IMG/VR virus record: IMGVR_UViG_3300049489_001327 | Coordinates: 1-33,600 of that record | Strand: one strand, 5' to 3' | From: a virus | DNA: 33,600 nucleotides | Part shown: piece after piece, positions 16,982 to 22,960 of the stretch | How the letters are laid out: each line of letters opens with the position of its first letter | Position numbering within the stretch: position 1 is the stretch's first letter | Translations under genes and position numbers: made by a program | The notes under the pieces: model-generated | Told to the model about the DNA's origin: nothing | The model's database searches: none | What the model saw: the letters and a program-made list of their open reading frames with translations, nothing else

Positions 16982-17007
16982 ACTCGTAGGGTGGCACAGG
17001 GCCACAC

Positions 17008-17047
17008 GCCACGTCCTTGAAAACCCCAAGTGTACCCTGGGCGTGGC
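17008..17047. terminator. Inverted repeat between convergent genes, possible bidirectional terminator
   Basis: GCCACGTCC (17008-17016) can pair with GGGCGTGGC (17039-17047) over nine pairs, one of them G-T, with a smaller CTTG/CAAG hairpin in the loop. It lies in the 70-base gap between the plus-strand stop at 16981 and the minus-strand stop at 17052. No T-run follows on either strand, so intrinsic termination is uncertain. Confidence 0.35.
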
Positions 17048-17051
17048 TCAT

Positions 17052-17636
17052 TTACTTAACAAGCATCCATTTGATCAAGCCCGCGCTGATAAGCGGCAAA
17101 TCCCTCTTAAAACGGGCGTGCACCACGCCGTTGACGTAGGGCATCTCGTGGAGCACATAGGCAAAATCCCGTCTCTCCAAAGCCTCTCCAAACTGAACGC
17201 CCCTGGGTCCCTCAAACAGAGCCTCCAGCTCCTGAAGGGCCCACCAGTGCCGGGCGATCTCCGAGGTGTCGAAGGACTCGCTGGTCCAGAAGGTCTGCTT
17301 AAACAGCTCAAACAGGGCCTCCTCTAGCGCGGAGGCGTGCGCGTAGAACCGCAGGACACGGGGCACCTCGGGATCGCAGAACAGGGCCTGCACGTCCCTC
17401 TCCTCCCACCTGACCTCATAACCGTAATGACGGGTCAGGATTTGGGACAGATGGGGCGCAAAATCGCTTTTAAAGGCCTTCTTCCTGTCCGCGTGTCCCC
17501 ACGCCCGCCTCAGGTCGTAGAGAAAATGCGCGTGGGTCAACCCCGGCCGATCGCTCAGCAGAGCGCGCGCATGATCAATCCGTTTGTCGGGCAGAAGGGG
17601 CCACAGATTAAACGCCAGCAGCGCGCCTATCAACAC
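17052..17636 (-). CDS. Unknown 194-aa protein with N-terminal hydrophobic segment (lysis candidate)
   Basis: The GTG at 17636 is preceded by AGGAG inside the end of the 30-aa gene, so the two are coupled. Residues 2-15 (LIGALLAFNLWPLL) are hydrophobic and could be a weak signal anchor. The rest is soluble and rich in Arg, Glu, Trp and aromatic residues. I cannot find lysozyme, amidase, endopeptidase or transglycosylase motifs. As no endolysin is recognisable elsewhere and a 30-aa membrane peptide precedes it, this is the best endolysin candidate, but only by elimination. Opposite-strand frames here lack ribosome sites and coding character. Confidence 0.65.
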   Translation of the reverse strand: MLIGALLAFNLWPLLPDKRIDHARALLSDRPGLTHAHFLYDLRRAWGHADRKKAFKSDFAPHLSQILTRHYGYEVRWEERDVQALFCDPEVPRVLRFYAHASALEEALFELFKQTFWTSESFDTSEIARHWWALQELEALFEGPRGVQFGEALERRDFAYVLHEMPYVNGVVHARFKRDLPLISAGLIKWMLVK

Positions 17637-17639
17637 GTC

Positions 17640-17732
17640 TCACTCCTCATAAACACCCTCATCCCTCAAAACCCAGTACAGAAAACCAAAAAAAGTCACG
17701 TTGACGACCACGTAAACACACACTGTGAGCAT
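17640..17732 (-). CDS. 30-aa membrane peptide
   Basis: On the minus strand the ATG at 17732 has GAGG six bases upstream. The peptide starts MLTVCVYVVVNVTFFGFLYW and continues to a charged tail (LRDEGVYEE). Residues 2-22 form one transmembrane helix, with no charged residue before it. Its final codons contain the SD of the 194-aa gene, whose start lies four bases after this stop. Such peptides are common in phage lysis cassettes as holins or antiholins, but it is too short for family assignment. Confidence 0.55.
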   Translation of the reverse strand: MLTVCVYVVVNVTFFGFLYWVLRDEGVYEE

Positions 17733-17778
17733 ACATCACCTCACAGGACGTATCGGCACACCGTCTCAAAACCTGAGG

Positions 17779-18036
17779 TCAGGTCCACTCCTGAATCGGC
17801 AACCTCTTGGCTTTCCTACGAGAGGGCGCTTGGGAGCGGGCATGCCGCAACAGGGCCTCCGCCACATGCAGAGCCGTCGTGTAATCGCTGTAACACCCCA
17901 TCACGTCGTTGTCGGAGCACACCGATTGGATCTGACCCCATGATATGATGAGATCACGGGCCCTCTCCTCAGCACCCGCTGTGGGGCGCACCACCATAAA
18001 AAGGCCCTCTTCGAACCCACCAATCACGTCTTCCAA
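17779..18036 (-). CDS. Small unknown protein (85 aa), TTG start
   Basis: The start is TTG at 18036, supported by a perfect AGGAGG four bases upstream and by no better in-frame start. The product begins MEDVIGGFEEGLFMVV, is soluble, contains two Cys (SVCSDNDVMGCYSDY) and has a basic region near the C-terminus (SRRKAKRLP). It is the first gene of the minus-strand block and faces the divergent control region. Not recognised. A regulatory or early accessory role is possible. Confidence 0.65.
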   Translation of the reverse strand: MEDVIGGFEEGLFMVVRPTAGAEERARDLIISWGQIQSVCSDNDVMGCYSDYTTALHVAEALLRHARSQAPSRRKAKRLPIQEWT

Positions 18037-18051
18037 AGGTCCTCCTGACTA

Positions 18052-18071
18052 TTAAAAGGTATGTCTTTTAA
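18052..18071. promoter_or_regulatory. Inverted repeat in the divergent control region
   Basis: TTAAAAG (18052-18058) and CTTTTAA (18065-18071) are perfect inverted repeats with a six-base centre. The site lies six bases upstream of the AGGAGG of the minus-strand TTG gene and just left of the plus-strand -35 site. It is a candidate operator, or a leader hairpin of the minus-strand transcript. Confidence 0.45.
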
Positions 18072-18072
18072 G

Positions 18073-18101
18073 TTGCTTTTTTACAAGCTTTGTAGTTTTA
18101 T
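18073..18101 (+). promoter_or_regulatory. Candidate promoter with a palindrome in its spacer
   Basis: TTGCTT (18073-18078), a 17-base spacer and TTTTAT (18096-18101) form a weak sigma70-type promoter directed at the gene at 18149. The spacer contains the palindrome TACAA-GCT-TTGTA (18082-18094), a classical place for a repressor site. Confidence 0.4.
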
Positions 18102-18122
18102 TACATCTGATAAGAGATGTAA
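18101..18122. promoter_or_regulatory. Inverted repeat at the expected transcription start
   Basis: TTACATC (18101-18107) and GATGTAA (18116-18122) are perfect inverted repeats with an eight-base centre. They lie just after the -10 site, where a bound repressor would block initiation. The arm sequence differs from the other two dyads here, so more than one regulator may act. Confidence 0.5.
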
Positions 18123-18148
18123 AGGTTTTATAAGGACAAGGAGAATTC

Positions 18149-18934
18149 ATGAATGATTTGAAAGTGTCCGATTCTGCTTCGTCCAGCGTGTCCAGCGTGG
18201 ACACAGCGCGGGCGGTGGATCAGGCGCGCACGGCCTTTCTGATGGCCAAGACGCACCCGCGAGACGAGGCTCAGTCGTTGAATCGGATACGGGAGGCGTG
18301 TCAGCGGACGGCGTTGGCGCAGGTGGCGCTGTACCGGTACCCGAGGGGGGGACAGAACGTGACGGGTCCGTCGATACGGCTAGCGGAGGTTCTGGCGCGG
18401 TACTGGGGGAACATCGACTGTGGGGTGCGGGAGTTGGAGCAGAGGGGTCATGAGAGCGTGATGGAGGCGTTCTGTCACGATTTGGAGACGAACTTTAGGC
18501 GTTCGATTGTGTGGACGGTGCGTCACGAGATGCACACGCGTTCGGGGGTGCGGACCCTGACGGATCCTCGGGACGTGTACGAGCGCATAGCCAACGACGC
18601 GTCGCGGCGTCTGCGCGCCTGCATTCTGTCGGTGATCCCCAGTCACATCTCGGATGAGGCGGTGGGGGAGTGCGCCCGCACGCTGCAGAGCGGAGGCCGG
18701 GAGCGTCCTCTGATCGATCGGATCCGCGCTATGGTCCAGGCCTTCGCGGCTCTGGGCGTGAGCCGTGAGATGCTGGAGAGGCGGCTGCAGTGCGAGATCA
18801 CGGCGCTAACGCCCGATCAGCTCGTTGAGTGCATCGGCATCTACACAAGCCTGAGCGACCGCACGTCCAAAAAGGAAGATTGGTTCCCTGTGGAGGCGCA
18901 CGCGCCTTTGGGTCTGTCCGAAAATACGCAATAG
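18149..18934 (+). CDS. Recombination/replication-region phage protein (261 aa)
   Basis: The ATG at 18149 has the SD AAGGAG. Residues 30-100 contain THPRDEAQSLNRIREAC and YPRGGQNVTGPSIRLAEVLA (64-83), and residues 135-165 contain LTDPRDVYERIANDASRRLR. I recognise this combination from a conserved family found near recombination genes in phages and integrative elements. A ssDNA-annealing or related role has been suggested for such contexts, but I cannot confirm it. N-terminal residues 5-20 are a Ser/Val-rich disordered tail. The gene is led by a promoter with two dyads and followed after eight bases by an exported-protein gene. Confidence 0.7.
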   Translation: MNDLKVSDSASSSVSSVDTARAVDQARTAFLMAKTHPRDEAQSLNRIREACQRTALAQVALYRYPRGGQNVTGPSIRLAEVLARYWGNIDCGVRELEQRGHESVMEAFCHDLETNFRRSIVWTVRHEMHTRSGVRTLTDPRDVYERIANDASRRLRACILSVIPSHISDEAVGECARTLQSGGRERPLIDRIRAMVQAFAALGVSREMLERRLQCEITALTPDQLVECIGIYTSLSDRTSKKEDWFPVEAHAPLGLSENTQ

Positions 18935-18942
18935 GAGGTTTT

Positions 18943-19392
18943 GTGTCTCTGCAAAAACAGGCTGTGTGTCTTCTGTTGGGGTCTCTGGTGTGTTTGACGG
19001 GTTTAGCGGAGACGTCCGATGAGGGGTTTGGCTACTACCTCTACAAGGGGCCTTACGATAAGCCCGCCGTTGTGGAGGGGGTGACTCCTGACGAGGTCTG
19101 GCAGTTCTCCCACCCCAAAAACCAAGTTAAGATTTGGAACATCGAGTGTCTCTTTGACTACAAAACGGGCATGAGGGACCATTCGGTGCGTGTGTGGGTG
19201 ACCAACGGTGTCATCGCGACCAAATCGCAATGCGACGGCCTCATCCCCGCTGCCCTCTACTTCCACAACAGCTCTGCGGGTGCGAACGAGCGTCTGCACA
19301 CATGCGAGTGCGTGCAGGGGCCCGAACGGTCCGTCGTTGCGGAGCTCGCGGCCCTGCGCCGGCTCATCAAGGACAGGGGCTACCGCTACTGA
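18943..19392 (+). CDS. Exported small protein with signal peptide (149 aa)
   Basis: The GTG at 18943 has a perfect AGGAGG; the longer reading from 18829 runs inside the previous gene and is rejected. Residues 1-22 (MSLQKQAVCLLLGSLVCLTG and LA) form a signal peptide with likely cleavage at GLA-ET. The mature part is about 127 residues with four Cys (IECLFDYK, SQCDGL, TCEC), which could form disulphides in the periplasm. Exported phage proteins made early often change the host surface or block superinfection; that is inference. The stop overlaps the convergent AlpA-like gene by seven bases. Confidence 0.75.
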   Translation: MSLQKQAVCLLLGSLVCLTGLAETSDEGFGYYLYKGPYDKPAVVEGVTPDEVWQFSHPKNQVKIWNIECLFDYKTGMRDHSVRVWVTNGVIATKSQCDGLIPAALYFHNSSAGANERLHTCECVQGPERSVVAELAALRRLIKDRGYRY

Positions 19393-19838
19393 TCGTTCCC
19401 CTCCTCGTAGTCGTAGGGCGTGTACCCGTGCACGGTGTGGAGGGCGAGTTCGGCCTCCTCGTTGGCCCGTTGCCTCAGGCTCTCCAAAAAGCGGTCAAAG
19501 ACCTCTTTGTGCCACCTCCTGACAAACGGGTTGAAGTCTAGGGGCTTGGGGATGACCCCTCTCTTGATGGCCGCTCGCAGTGTGGTCTTGCTGATGTTCA
19601 GAATCTGGATGACGTCTTCGACGGTGTAAAAGTCCGTCTTCAGCTTGGGCTTGACCGCCAGGCTCTTGCGCCGCGTGTGGATGCCGGGAGGGCGGCCCCG
19701 GGATCGGATCCCCACCGCATGGGCCGCGCCCTCCACCACCGCCTGGCTCTTGTGGTTCATGTAGCGGCCCGCGGGGCGACCACGGCCTCTGCTCGCTGTC
19801 TCCGCTGTCTCAACCGCTTTGGCCTTTTTACTCGCCAC
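19386..19838 (-). CDS. AlpA-like HTH regulator with two AT-hook-like motifs (150 aa)
   Basis: I use the GTG at 19838, with GGGGAGG four bases upstream; the longer TTG reading from 19862 runs through that SD. Residues 17-30 (RGRGRPAGRYM) and 44-58 (RSRGRPPGIHTRRKS) are two similar RGRP motifs of AT-hook type. Residues 70-120 (FYTVEDVIQILNISKTTLRA, then PFVRRWHKEVFDRFL) match the AlpA/excisionase-type helix-turn-helix. It probably binds DNA as a transcription regulator or architectural factor; the AT-rich segment next to it is an obvious target. It is one of only four minus-strand genes. Confidence 0.75.
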   Translation of the reverse strand: MASKKAKAVETAETASRGRGRPAGRYMNHKSQAVVEGAAHAVGIRSRGRPPGIHTRRKSLAVKPKLKTDFYTVEDVIQILNISKTTLRAAIKRGVIPKPLDFNPFVRRWHKEVFDRFLESLRQRANEEAELALHTVHGYTPYDYEEGNDQ

Positions 19839-20058
19839 ACAACCTCCCCGTTCTAAAAACAAAAAAACAAATTAAATCAATTTGACACATGAACCCTTCT
19901 AAAGCAACGCCGCGCAAAGGCCAAGTTATTTTTGCAATAAGGGGTAAGTTCGAAAGTTGCTGGAAGGGGAAATGACGGCTAGCACCGCTAAGACAGCTTA
20001 AATGAGGTGTCTAAGCCCAAAGGCTCATTGACGTTTTCAAAATGTTTTTGTAAATAAA

Positions 20059-20098
20059 AAAACTCTGCGGCTCTCTTGTCAGATTCACGCAGAGTTTT
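20059..20098. terminator. Strong 11-bp hairpin with T-run, likely minus-strand terminator
   Basis: AAAACTCTGCG (20059-20069) pairs perfectly with CGCAGAGTTTT (20088-20098), with an 18-base loop. On the minus strand the stem is followed by seven T and then ATTT, a good intrinsic terminator; on the plus strand only four T follow. No minus-strand gene lies to its right, so it may end a short minus-strand RNA or work in both directions. Confidence 0.6.
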
Positions 20099-20142
20099 GG
20101 ATCAACCAACTAGACAAGTTTTAGAAAGGAATCTTTATAAAA

Positions 20143-20198
20143 AATCTCTAATCAATCTCTTAACTAGAAGAATCTTTAATCAATCTCTTAACTAGAAA
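20143..20198. repeat. Tandem 28-bp direct repeat (two copies)
   Basis: Unit 1 (20143-20170) and unit 2 (20171-20198) are adjacent and match at 26 of 28 positions. Each contains TTAACTAGAA. A related ACTAG lies at 20109-20113 and an inverted CTAGTT at 20315-20320. The arrangement suggests binding sites for a repressor or for one of the winged-helix proteins. No spacers are present, so it is not a CRISPR. Confidence 0.75.
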
Positions 20199-20299
20199 GG
20201 CTTATCTAATTAATCGCTTTTAAAACACAAAGCCTGAATTGTGGCTCTGTAACAACGGCTTTAAATCGCCCGTCATCTTTTTTTTTGTACCTTTTCGGC

Positions 20300-20329
20300 T
20301 TGCTGCTGTCAACCCTAGTTGGCTAAAAT
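20300..20329 (+). promoter_or_regulatory. Candidate promoter for the winged-helix gene
   Basis: TTGCTG (20300-20305), an 18-base spacer and TAAAAT (20324-20329) point toward the gene at 20405, with a leader of about 70 bases. The -35 TTGCTG recurs at the candidate sites at 25022 and 28971. Confidence 0.4.
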
Positions 20330-20404
20330 AGCAGGGGACTTCAACAAATTTTGTTGAGAGGCCAAACGTTTTCAATGGTTTATTTTTTGTTTGAGGAGCT
20401 TTTG

Positions 20405-21046
20405 ATGACACAAAATTCGCCTGTCGTCCGCCCCCGTTGTTTAAAGCGAGAGATTAAGCTTTTTGACAACCTTCGATTGATAAATGGCATCACCATTGCG
20501 GATCATCTTTATTTCAATTTGATATGCGAATTGCAAACAAAGGGCCGTCGGTTTTACCCTACGCACGAAGCCGCTGCTGAAAAGCTAGGCGTTTCAAGAG
20601 CGACTATAATAAAAACAGTCGCCAACCTTCTCAAATACGGAATCTTGGGCGAAGGCCCCCGCTGCGGGCGCTCAAAAGAGTTTTTCATTCATCCGTTGGA
20701 GAGCTGGGAGTTTCTTGTCCCTATCCTTCAAAAAAAGGTAGAAGAATCGGAAAAAGAATTCCCCTTTTTAACGTGGTTTTTGAAGCAGAACGAAGGCGTC
20801 ACAGACAACCTAAGTCTCAAGTTCTCACCAGAGAAAGTAAAAGCAGTAAAGAAAACCAAAAGAGCCTTTAAATCCATGGAATCACAAGAACCTCAGGAGG
20901 AACTCCCGGAGTTTGAGTTCCCCGCAGAAAGGGTCAAAACAGAGAGAGTCAAGAAGACGCCTAGTGACGCAAGAGTGCTTAAAGACATACGGATTGCCAC
21001 AGAGGCTTTGGCTCGCCTTCTGCAGGAGCTGAAAAGTGAGAGCTGA
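20405..21046 (+). CDS. Winged-helix DNA-binding protein (213 aa)
   Basis: I start at the ATG at 20405, with GAGGAG seven bases upstream; the longer reading from 20351 has no ribosome site. Residues 28-110 carry a helix-turn-helix with wing (HEAAAEKLGVSRATIIKTVA, then KYGILGEGP and SKEFFI). This region is paralogous to the N-terminus of the next gene: I count about 37 identities over 81 residues. The rest is charged and ends with a helix. It lacks the long C-terminal part of its paralogue, so it may be a regulator or a competitor at the same DNA sites. A terminator follows. Confidence 0.8.
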   Translation: MTQNSPVVRPRCLKREIKLFDNLRLINGITIADHLYFNLICELQTKGRRFYPTHEAAAEKLGVSRATIIKTVANLLKYGILGEGPRCGRSKEFFIHPLESWEFLVPILQKKVEESEKEFPFLTWFLKQNEGVTDNLSLKFSPEKVKAVKKTKRAFKSMESQEPQEELPEFEFPAERVKTERVKKTPSDARVLKDIRIATEALARLLQELKSES

Positions 21047-21063
21047 GTACGCAACACAAGAAA

Positions 21064-21111
21064 AAAAAGTTATAAATGACTCTATGACACTAGAATCATT
21101 CATAACTTTTT
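21064..21111 (+). terminator. Terminator after the first winged-helix gene
   Basis: AAAAAGTTAT (21064-21073) pairs with ATAACTTTTT (21102-21111); after one mismatch AATGA pairs with TCATT. The right arm ends in a T-run. It lies 18 bases after the stop of the 213-aa gene, so this gene appears to be transcribed as its own unit. The left arm has an A-run, so it could also act on the minus strand. Confidence 0.65.
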
Positions 21112-21175
21112 CATTCTTTGGCTATACAGCCACTAGCGCGCTTTTTGCGTTCTCTGTTAAGGAGACCGCATAATC

Positions 21176-21241
21176 ATGAACACGGGACCGATTGGAGGAC
21201 AAAACCCACTTTTACAAACGGACATTAGAATCAGATTTTAA
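21176..21241 (+). CDS. Possible 21-aa leader peptide
   Basis: An ATG at 21176 opens 22 codons ending in TAA: MNTGPIGGQNPLLQTDIRIR and F. AAGGAG lies 11 bases upstream, rather far. It sits between the terminator and the initiator gene in a 290-base gap. It could be a leader peptide or chance; there is no homology to judge by. The same gap has a promoter-like pair, TTGCGT and CATAAT, 18 bases apart (about 21144-21173). Confidence 0.25.
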   Translation: MNTGPIGGQNPLLQTDIRIRF

Positions 21242-21337
21242 GCTTTTATCACTATCATCTCACATCACCACTCTATCGCGTCCCCACAGTTTAGCAGACA
21301 AAAGGACAGAAAGAGTGTAACTAACGAAAGACAATTG

Positions 21338-22960
21338 ATGTCTCAAGCTTATTCTACCGTGCTTAGGAGCACTCAAGTCCAGAATCAAACCTTATCCAAT
21401 TATGGAAAGGCTGATGTTCTGAATTTTAGCACACCTAATAATCTGCGCAACGAAGAAAAGTGGATTGATTTTTTACGATCCATCAACTTTCTAACCATCG
21501 CGGAACATGCCTATCTTTTCCACCTAATCGGCTTCCAAAAAAAAGGCTTGTCTTTATACAAAAAGCACGCAACCGTTGCTGAACATCTTGGGTTTAGCAA
21601 AAGAGCTATCGAAAACGCAGTTGCTAAACTCAAACAGTACGGATTTTTAAGAGAAGGACCCAGAAAACGCAAGTCAAAAGAGTTCTTCATCCGCCCTTTT
21701 CAACAATGGCACTTCCTTTTGCCTTTTGTCGATTCCAAAGTCAAGCATTTTAAAAAAGGCAAAAAACCGTGCCCTCACATGGAAATGTTTACTAAATTAA
21801 ACGAAGGCGCTGAAAAAAACCTTGAACTCATTATAGACTTCAAAGAAGATATTGAGGCTATTAAGAAAAGTAAGAAAAAAGCGGTCTACTCTGAACCACA
21901 TTTCTATCCGCCAGAGCCGAACGGGAAGCCGAAAACCTCGGCTCAAACCGGCGGGCAGAAATGTGGTGCTGGCGGGCAGAAATGTGGTGCCATTAGAAAC
22001 AAGATTTTAAAAAATACAAATACAAATACAAACAACAACATTAGGGAAAAATTTTGCTTAGAAGATGTGATCGAGGGGAAGGGGGGTCTGAAGGTCGATC
22101 GCAAGGGTGTAAAATTTGTTTCTTTAATCAACCGTGAGATCACCCGATGTGGGGAGGAGGGGTTGAAAAAAATTCTCGAGGTCTACGGAGAGGGCTTTGG
22201 GGAGGTGGATGACGAAGGAATCGAAGGAATCGAAGGAATCCGATCCTTCTGCTTCGCTTATGTGATGGCATACCATTTAAAAGCGTTTAGAGGTGTCAAA
22301 TTTGCTTTTGTATCGAAGACGGATAGGGATGCCCTTCGACGAACGTCTATGACCCCAGGAATGTCTCTAAACGATTTTCAAAAGCAGATGCCTTTTTTCT
22401 GTCAAAACAGCTGGGGATACGCCCATGGATTCACGACGTACAGTTCGAATCGAATGCGTATGAGGAGAGCGTCTCGTTCCTTTGGATCCTTATCAGTGGA
22501 TACGGTGTCTATCGTGCCTGTGGTGTCGTCTGTCGTCTCTGTTGTGAAGAGACAGGAGGTCAAGATCGTTAACAACACCAAAAGGGTTGCCGCAGACGCG
22601 TTGCCTCCTATAAGCGGGGAGAGGAAGACAGAAATCCTTGTTAAGGTGAAAGACAGGGAAGACAGGAAAGACACTGTTGTGGCCTCAGCACCTGTGGTTC
22701 AAAAATTAGAGACAACGATAGAGCAAAAGATGACACCAGAGGATGTTCTTAGGGCGTGCTGGGTGAAGGCGCGTGTGTATTACGTGATGCTCGGGGATCG
22801 CACGTTGGAGGACACAAAGGATCTGCCCGATAACGTGTTAGCGTTTTTTGAGGCCAGGGGTTGTGCCCCCTGCAAGACACGCGTGGAGTTTTTCAAGACA
22901 TTTAGCATCACTCAGACGCTGGCGGCTTTAGGAGAGCCCCTCACAGCAAAAGCCTCCTGA
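21338..22960 (+). CDS. Candidate replication initiator, O-like layout (540 aa)
   Basis: The ATG at 21338 (TTG at 21335 is also in frame) has only a weak GAAAG upstream. Residues 50-130 are a winged helix-turn-helix (HATVAEHLGFSKRAIENAVA, then QYGFLREGP) paralogous to the previous protein. Residues about 185-240 are a Pro/Gly/Asn/Thr-rich linker (GGQKCGA twice, then NTNTNTNNN). The remainder (240-540) has a conserved-looking segment (IRSFCFAYVMAYHLKAFRG) and a long Val/Lys-rich stretch. The linker DNA holds repeats and an AT-rich tract, as in lambda gene O. A helicase-loader-like gene and dnaB follow, which supports a role in recruiting the helicase at the origin. No enzyme motif is seen. Confidence 0.7.
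   Translation: MSQAYSTVLRSTQVQNQTLSNYGKADVLNFSTPNNLRNEEKWIDFLRSINFLTIAEHAYLFHLIGFQKKGLSLYKKHATVAEHLGFSKRAIENAVAKLKQYGFLREGPRKRKSKEFFIRPFQQWHFLLPFVDSKVKHFKKGKKPCPHMEMFTKLNEGAEKNLELIIDFKEDIEAIKKSKKKAVYSEPHFYPPEPNGKPKTSAQTGGQKCGAGGQKCGAIRNKILKNTNTNTNNNIREKFCLEDVIEGKGGLKVDRKGVKFVSLINREITRCGEEGLKKILEVYGEGFGEVDDEGIEGIEGIRSFCFAYVMAYHLKAFRGVKFAFVSKTDRDALRRTSMTPGMSLNDFQKQMPFFCQNSWGYAHGFTTYSSNRMRMRRASRSFGSLSVDTVSIVPVVSSVVSVVKRQEVKIVNNTKRVAADALPPISGERKTEILVKVKDREDRKDTVVASAPVVQKLETTIEQKMTPEDVLRACWVKARVYYVMLGDRTLEDTKDLPDNVLAFFEARGCAPCKTRVEFFKTFSITQTLAALGEPLTAKAS
21893..22060. other. Candidate replication origin: iteron-like repeats and AT-rich tract inside the initiator gene
   Basis: Two tandem 21-bp repeats (21950-21970 and 21971-21991) differ at one base and share the core GGCAGAAATGTGGTGC. 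An inverted copy lies at 21893-21912 (17 of 20 positions match). A hairpin AGCCGA/TCGGCT (21927-21943) lies between them. Directly right of the repeats, 21992-22060 is very AT-rich with a repeated AAATAC. Iterons followed by an AT-rich unwinding tract within the linker of an initiator gene is the layout of the lambda origin. Confidence 0.6.
22214..22240. repeat. Three tandem copies of GAAGGAATC
   Basis: The 9-bp unit is repeated exactly three times within the initiator gene and encodes EGI repeats. It looks like slippage expansion in a loop of the protein. The following TCCTTC can pair with the last unit. Confidence 0.7.

Larger units (their letters stand above)
19863..20404. other. Non-coding structured regulatory segment
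   Basis: No supported gene lies in these 540 bases. The segment is AT-rich and holds an imperfect hairpin (GCTAAGACA 19987-19995 with TGTCTAAGC 20008-20016, one mismatch), a strong 11-bp hairpin (20059-20098), a tandem 28-bp repeat (20143-20198) and a promoter-like site (20300-20329). It separates the AlpA-like gene from the winged-helix gene and is probably the main early control region. A 63-aa minus-strand frame at 20220-20411 has no ribosome site. Confidence 0.7.

Noticed and set aside
17337-17948. 203-aa plus-strand frame opposite the minus-strand cassette
   Set aside because: No good ribosome site. It spans three minus-strand genes that each have one, and its translation is Pro/Arg/Ser-rich as expected for a shadow.
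18829-18942. Extension of the exported protein to 18829
   Set aside because: The extension overlaps the previous gene and would bury the signal peptide; the GTG at 18943 has a perfect AGGAGG.
19386-19838. Evidence for a temperate phage from the AlpA/excisionase-like protein
   Set aside because: No integrase or attachment site is visible, and AlpA-type HTH proteins also act as plain regulators.
20143-20198. CRISPR array
   Set aside because: The two 28-bp repeats are directly adjacent with no spacers and no cas genes are present.
20220-20411. 63-aa minus-strand frame in the control region
   Set aside because: No ribosome site, Lys/Thr-rich low-quality sequence, and it overlaps the promoter and start of the winged-helix gene.
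21950-22240. Mobile element or diversity-generating repeats in the initiator gene
   Set aside because: The repeats are in frame, short, and have no reverse transcriptase or transposase nearby; iteron and linker function explains them better.
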